A DNA stretch of 64,000 bases from Cryptomeria japonica (taxonomy: Eukaryota > Streptophyta > Pinopsida > Cupressales > Cupressaceae): contig NC_081411.1 of NCBI RefSeq assembly GCF_030272615.1, positions 37,601,640 through 37,665,639 of the forward strand, read 5' to 3'. The notes beneath the pieces are model-generated. The model did not search any database, was not told the origin of the DNA, and saw only the letters and a list, made by a program, of their open reading frames with translations. Both the position numbers and the translations under genes were made by a program. Numbering within the stretch: position 1 is the first letter of the stretch; every line of letters starts with the position of its first letter. Shown one piece after another: positions 59,591-64,000 of the stretch.

Positions 59591-60200
59591 ATGATAGGCT
59601 TTGGCTTTAGGTCTTGGAGCCTAAAGATTCGATGTCCATTGGAAATTCATGGGTATCTGAAATGCAAATATAGCTATAAAATCATGGGAATCTGAGATGA
59701 ATGCCTTTAAAGGTGAAGACATAGTAATGAAACATGCATAATTGTGTTTACCAAGCCCTCGGAGGGAATGATTTTCGGTGGGAATCAACTAAATTTAAAT
59801 CTAGAATGAGTTTTTGACCAAAATTGTGAATTTGCTCTAAAACAAGAAAGGGACCAAGTCAATGTAGAAGTGTGTGCATAGAAATATATAGATATAATAA
59901 ATAAAGTGATAGTACAAATATATAGATGAGGATAAAAGATATTAATAAAGAAATATGTATAATTCCTAAATGACATTAGGAAAAAAAATTAACACTTTGA
60001 ATAGTATTATTTTGTTGGTTAATATTTCAATTTTTCAAAGTTTATTTAATTTTTTGAAATATAAATGTCATCATTACAAAATTAAAAATATTTTTTATTT
60101 TATTTTCTTTTTATTTTTGCAATTTCTATTTTTGAAGTCTTAAATTTTTTTATGGACATTGGATTTATAGGCTCCAAGCCCTCAAGTCAAAGCCTATCAT
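59591..60200. repeat. Element with about 50-bp inverted termini
   Basis: The left arm at 59591-59640 (atgataggctttgg...gatgtccat) pairs with the right arm at 60152-60200 (atggacattgg...gcctatcat). The arms are about 85% complementary by eye. It may be a MITE or foldback element; no clear target duplication. Confidence 0.5.
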
Positions 60201-60519
60201 TCAATGAAATTAGCAAAAGGAATCTAGATTGACATGAGTATTCATAGGAGAATGTGCATGGCTGAAGAGTTAATATTTCAATTTTTCAAAGTTCATTTGA
60301 TTTTTTGAAATATAAATGTCATCATTACAAAATTAATTTTTATTTTATTTTCTTTTCCTTTTATTTTTGCGATTTCTATTTTTTAAGTCTTAAATTTTTT
60401 TATGGACATTGAATTTATAGGCTCCAAGCCCCCAAGTCAAAGCCTATCATTTAATGAAATTAGCAAAAGGAATCTAGATTGACATGAGTATTCATAGGAG
60501 AATGTGCATGGTTGAAGGG
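60018..60519. repeat. 250-bp tandem duplication
   Basis: Units 60018-60268 and 60269-60519 start gttaatatttcaatttttc and end atgtgcatgg(c/t)tgaag. They are highly similar, with a small indel in the T-rich middle. The duplication includes the right arm of the inverted-terminus element. Confidence 0.9.
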
Positions 60520-60528
60520 TTCTCAAAT

Positions 60529-60532
<4 letters not shown>

Positions 60533-60624
<92 letters not shown>
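60533..60624. repeat. (AT)n microsatellite, about 46 units
   Basis: An uninterrupted AT dinucleotide run of about 92 bp. Confidence 0.97.
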
Positions 60625-60626
<2 letters not shown>

Positions 60627-62213
60627 TATAGCTTAACCTAAGGGAGTATGTCCTCTTACAATAATAATTACCTACAAAAGTATTTATAAATATATAGATA
60701 TTAGAGAAGGAAAAAGATATAATATAACATGAGGCAAAGAGAACATGACTTTCTAGTTGCATAGCACAAGTTTGCATGTATGTCAAAGATATGAAATCAA
60801 AAAGTTTTTTCTTATCATCAATTCATCTCTATAAATATAAAATAAATATTCATTGTCCTCATTGATTTGTATAACATTAAAGAGTCTAAATTACTAGGTC
60901 ATTCTAGATTATATACATTTTTCTATTACAGAGATAAGTATTATTATTTATTGCAACTATAACTTTTTAAAACATAAAAAAGTCAATTTTCATTTGTATT
61001 TTTGGCAAAGATGCTTCGAATCATAAGCAACAAAGCCCCTTTTCCTATTTTTTCTCATTACATTAAAATTGCATATAATTCTTTGGGGCTTAAAATTGTA
61101 CTTTTCATTTGAGTTTCATTATATATATGTCTACTTAATTGGTATTTTTTATGGGTTGGTTTTCTTATACTCACTTATCCCAGTTTTCACACACATAAAT
61201 ACCCTTGCATTCACATTAGGCTATATATTTAAGATTTGAATTAAGATGAAATTTTTTATCTATAATAATTTGTATCATATCATCTAATTACTCTTATAGG
61301 GGTTTTCTCTAAATTTATTGCATACCCTTTTGAACTCTACATTCTTTGGTAGACCCTTATTTTTACGTCTTAGATTTTCATTGTCCTAAATTATTTGCAT
61401 CTATTCATGTTTTCTTTACTAATTATGACATATTTACAGAGTTTGTGACATGTGATCCAAATTTTTCCTTCAATCACTCATGACAAGCTATAGAAGAAAC
61501 AAGACTAGGACACATGTATCCACTTTCTTCAAAAAGATTTGATAGTAACTTTCCATTCTATATTGGATACTCTTACTTCAACCTTCCTTGATTATTTAAT
61601 GTTACATTCTTTCTTTCTAGAATATGGTAGTAGTTCTGTCTATCCTAATTACATTATGTCCTTGACCAACTCTCCTTTATATGGCTATGCTTGTGTTACA
61701 TCTATTATGAAGGACAAAACTAAATTATTTGTATCGACAATTCCTATAAGTAACACATTTTGTGATGAAGGTACATATCATGATATATTTGAAACATATG
61801 ATACTCTTTCTACTTGTCATGACTCTCATATAATCCTATTCTTACAATGTATTACCTCTTATAATATAGTATGGTTTATGTCATGATGACCACTCTTGTA
61901 TATTTATCTCTCCATTTGATTAAAGGTAATATTGTTTTAAAAAGAAAAATATTTTGGGAGCGATGATTTTTTGATTGCGGTAACTTTGTATGTGTACATA
62001 TTTTTATTTTGAATCATTTTAGTGTTTATTATTTTATTTGTCTTTATAGGGAACCCTTTTTCTCAAAAGATCCAAATCATCAATACCTTTATTATTTCAT
62101 GGCTTGTGAATTCCATAGGGTGCCCTAATATAGTGTTAGAATGGAACAAAATTTTAGTCAATTAATTTTGATATTATGAACAATTTATTCTCAAATAAAT
62201 TATTTACTAAGCT

Positions 62214-62216
<3 letters not shown>
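60625..62216. other. Gene-free AT-rich stretch
   Basis: The 115-codon frame at 61539-61886 has no recognised domain and typical AT-rich composition. Nothing else is supported. Confidence 0.45.

Positions 62217-62254
<38 letters not shown>
62217..62254. repeat. (TA)n microsatellite, about 19 units
   Basis: An uninterrupted TA run. Confidence 0.95.
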
Positions 62255-62257
<3 letters not shown>

Positions 62258-64000
62258 CCAAGGATCAACTACTTCACAAAAATATCTTCCACAAGAAAAA
62301 AATGGCAAGAAAGTCTTGCCTCAACAATGTGAGATTGATTGATTGAATACGAAATATATAATGAGTCTCCTTTCTTATTAAGACAAGGTTGAGACATATG
62401 ATTAGTCAAGATTTTAAAAATTTCCTTAATCCTATGTTATCAGATAACTACCTCAAACAATTATTAAATGACCCAAGTAACTAGAATTAAATAAAATCCA
62501 TAAAATAACATATGATAAGATCTTACTAGACAACTAAGGCTTCTATAGAAACATTTTAAGCCTTATTAAACTTAACATGTGAATAAGTCCCTTACTAGGA
62601 ACTAGCTAGATACAAGAGATTTACTAGGTACAAGACCTTTTTCTTATCAAAACCTCCCTTTGTGTGCAACTTAGGGAGGAAATTATTATGCAAGTGAGTG
62701 CATATTATTATGGGTCCTAGCTACTAAGCCATGTTAGGTACCCATGTACAATGCAAATTGCTTACAAATAGAGAAAAAGGGAAAATGATTTGGGTAAAAA
62801 GTCCTCTCCAAATAACAAAAAATATACAAACAAATGATGTTGTATGAAGCACTCAATAATAGCACCCAAGGAATACACATGTCATGAAAATACAATTAAT
62901 AATGTATAATATCTTATAAAAATGGTGAATGCCTAAATACTTAAAAACAACAATTATCCCCTTGGGAAGAAGATATACCAAGTACAAATGCATGAATGTT
63001 TCCCATATTGAATAAGCATCAATAGGAAGTAAGATCAAAATGTATGATGATCTCCTTAATCTATGTTTATATGTTGTCATGTCCTTGGTAGATGATGACA
63101 ATGTCACAATCCAATTAGGTGCATGCCCAATCCCAATACAAGGTGATAAACCATGATCAAATAGAAACTTATGTTGTACTAGCTCCAAAGACATAAATGA
63201 TGTGATAATAGTTGTGCCATCACTATCATCAAATAAAAGAGATGAACCATCAAATTGATCTTCCAAATATAAAATTTGAGATGCTACACATAAGTATGCA
63301 ATTTTTAATAAATAGGAATCAAAGTTATGAAGACAATTAGCCACCTACCACAATGACTCACTGGAAGTTCTCAATGAACCAACAATGGAAGAAAAATTAC
63401 TCAATTAATAGGAATGGTGAGATTCCCAATCCAATAAGGTACAAAAACTATCTGAATCAAAGAAATGAAATATTTCATCATTATGAAGGATCATATTAAA
63501 CAATGAAAAATGTTATCATCTAATGTAATGAGACAAAATAACATATAACTAGCTCAATCTAATATAATAAAAATAATTTCCTAAGTTTAGCTTAGGTTCA
63601 TAAAGTAAAGCAGCCTACAGTTAATTAATTATTAGGTGATTAACTATTTACTCCAACACCCAACTTAAGATATAATCTAGCCATGACTCTCTATGAATCA
63701 AATAAAGCAACACTCAAGAATAACATATATTGTTAGATACCAGGTTGACATCAATGACAACACATATTCTAAAAAATAGCCCACTTTATCATTGATAGTA
63801 ACACTCACTATTATGTATATAATGCAATTTTATCTACTTCTATATCTTCATATCCTCCCACTTTCAACAATACCTCTCTCATAGTATATCTCCCCATTTG
63901 ACATGAAAGATAAATGGCACATACCATCACCAAACTCTATAATCAAATATTTCTACACTTATTTTATTCCCTTTCAATAGAAAATTTAAACCAACTATAG
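62255..64000. other. Unassigned stretch with one 163-codon minus-strand frame
   Basis: The frame at 63344-62853 (minus) is the only long one. It is rich in Tyr, Ile, Leu and His with hydrophobic segments near its end, but no motif is recognised and it may be chance or a decayed retroelement piece. The rest appears non-coding. Confidence 0.3.

Noticed and set aside
61539..61886. 115-codon plus-strand frame as a gene
   Set aside because: No recognisable motif and no promoter or splice context.
62853..63344. 163-codon minus-strand frame as a gene
   Set aside because: No domain, no start context, AT-rich hydrophobic composition; it may be chance. It is only mentioned under the gene-free entry.
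1..64000. CRISPR arrays, operons, phage or bacterial systems
   Set aside because: The regular repeats seen are minisatellites, LTRs and microsatellites; gene structure, introns and retroelements are those of a plant genome.

Overview
The window looks like intergenic DNA from a large, retrotransposon-rich plant genome, probably a gymnosperm (the lineage is inference). It is AT-rich and dominated by nested, decaying LTR retrotransposons. There are no operons, CRISPR arrays or bacterial signals. I found one intact host gene: a two-exon NAD-dependent short-chain dehydrogenase (SDR110C, secoisolariciresinol-dehydrogenase-like) on the minus strand at 9910-10991, with its own TATA box.

Layout. 1-6.8 kb: unassigned DNA with a 75-bp tandem repeat and a broken plus-strand coding region of unknown function (1762-4403) that carries a 220-bp frameshifting tandem duplication. 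6.8-9.5 kb: two solo LTRs of one family in opposite orientation, each with a perfect 5-bp target duplication. 9.9-11.0 kb: the dehydrogenase gene. 12.2-13.6 kb: a 1.3-kb imperfect inverted repeat. 13.86-38.24 kb: minus-strand Ty3/gypsy element G1 (TSD gtaag), interrupted by an 11.1-kb Tork/Tnt1-like copia array with structure LTR-internal-LTR-internal-LTR. 41-58 kb: a three-level nest, in which a broken copia (C) is interrupted by an LTR of the solo-LTR family (LTR-c), itself interrupted by plus-strand gypsy element G2 (TSD ctatt), a relative of G1. 58-64 kb: repeats, two AT microsatellites and no convincing gene.

G1 and G2 belong to the Tat lineage of Ty3/gypsy: G2 keeps a second, archaeal-type RNase H between the ordinary RNase H and integrase. 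Both carry, between integrase and the 3' LTR and antisense to gag-pol, a copy of a plant mobile domain (PMD) gene. Each PMD copy retains a TATA box, a 66-bp first coding exon, a GT donor and an intron of about 0.8-0.9 kb holding a minisatellite. Because the gene is antisense, its intron cannot be spliced from the element's genomic RNA, which explains how it survived retrotransposition. The PMD frame in G1 is peppered with nonsense codons (mostly TAG) but has no frameshift over 1.9 kb.

The most informative structures are rearrangement scars. The copia array has about 575 bp of gypsy sequence on its left that is repeated on its right, as expected from one crossover between two copia insertions at different sites of the same gypsy copy. 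In G2 the 5' LTR is followed by 349 bp of the element's own 3' genomic flank instead of a primer binding site. All retroelements here are non-functional by several criteria. Positions were derived by eye and small boundary errors are possible.
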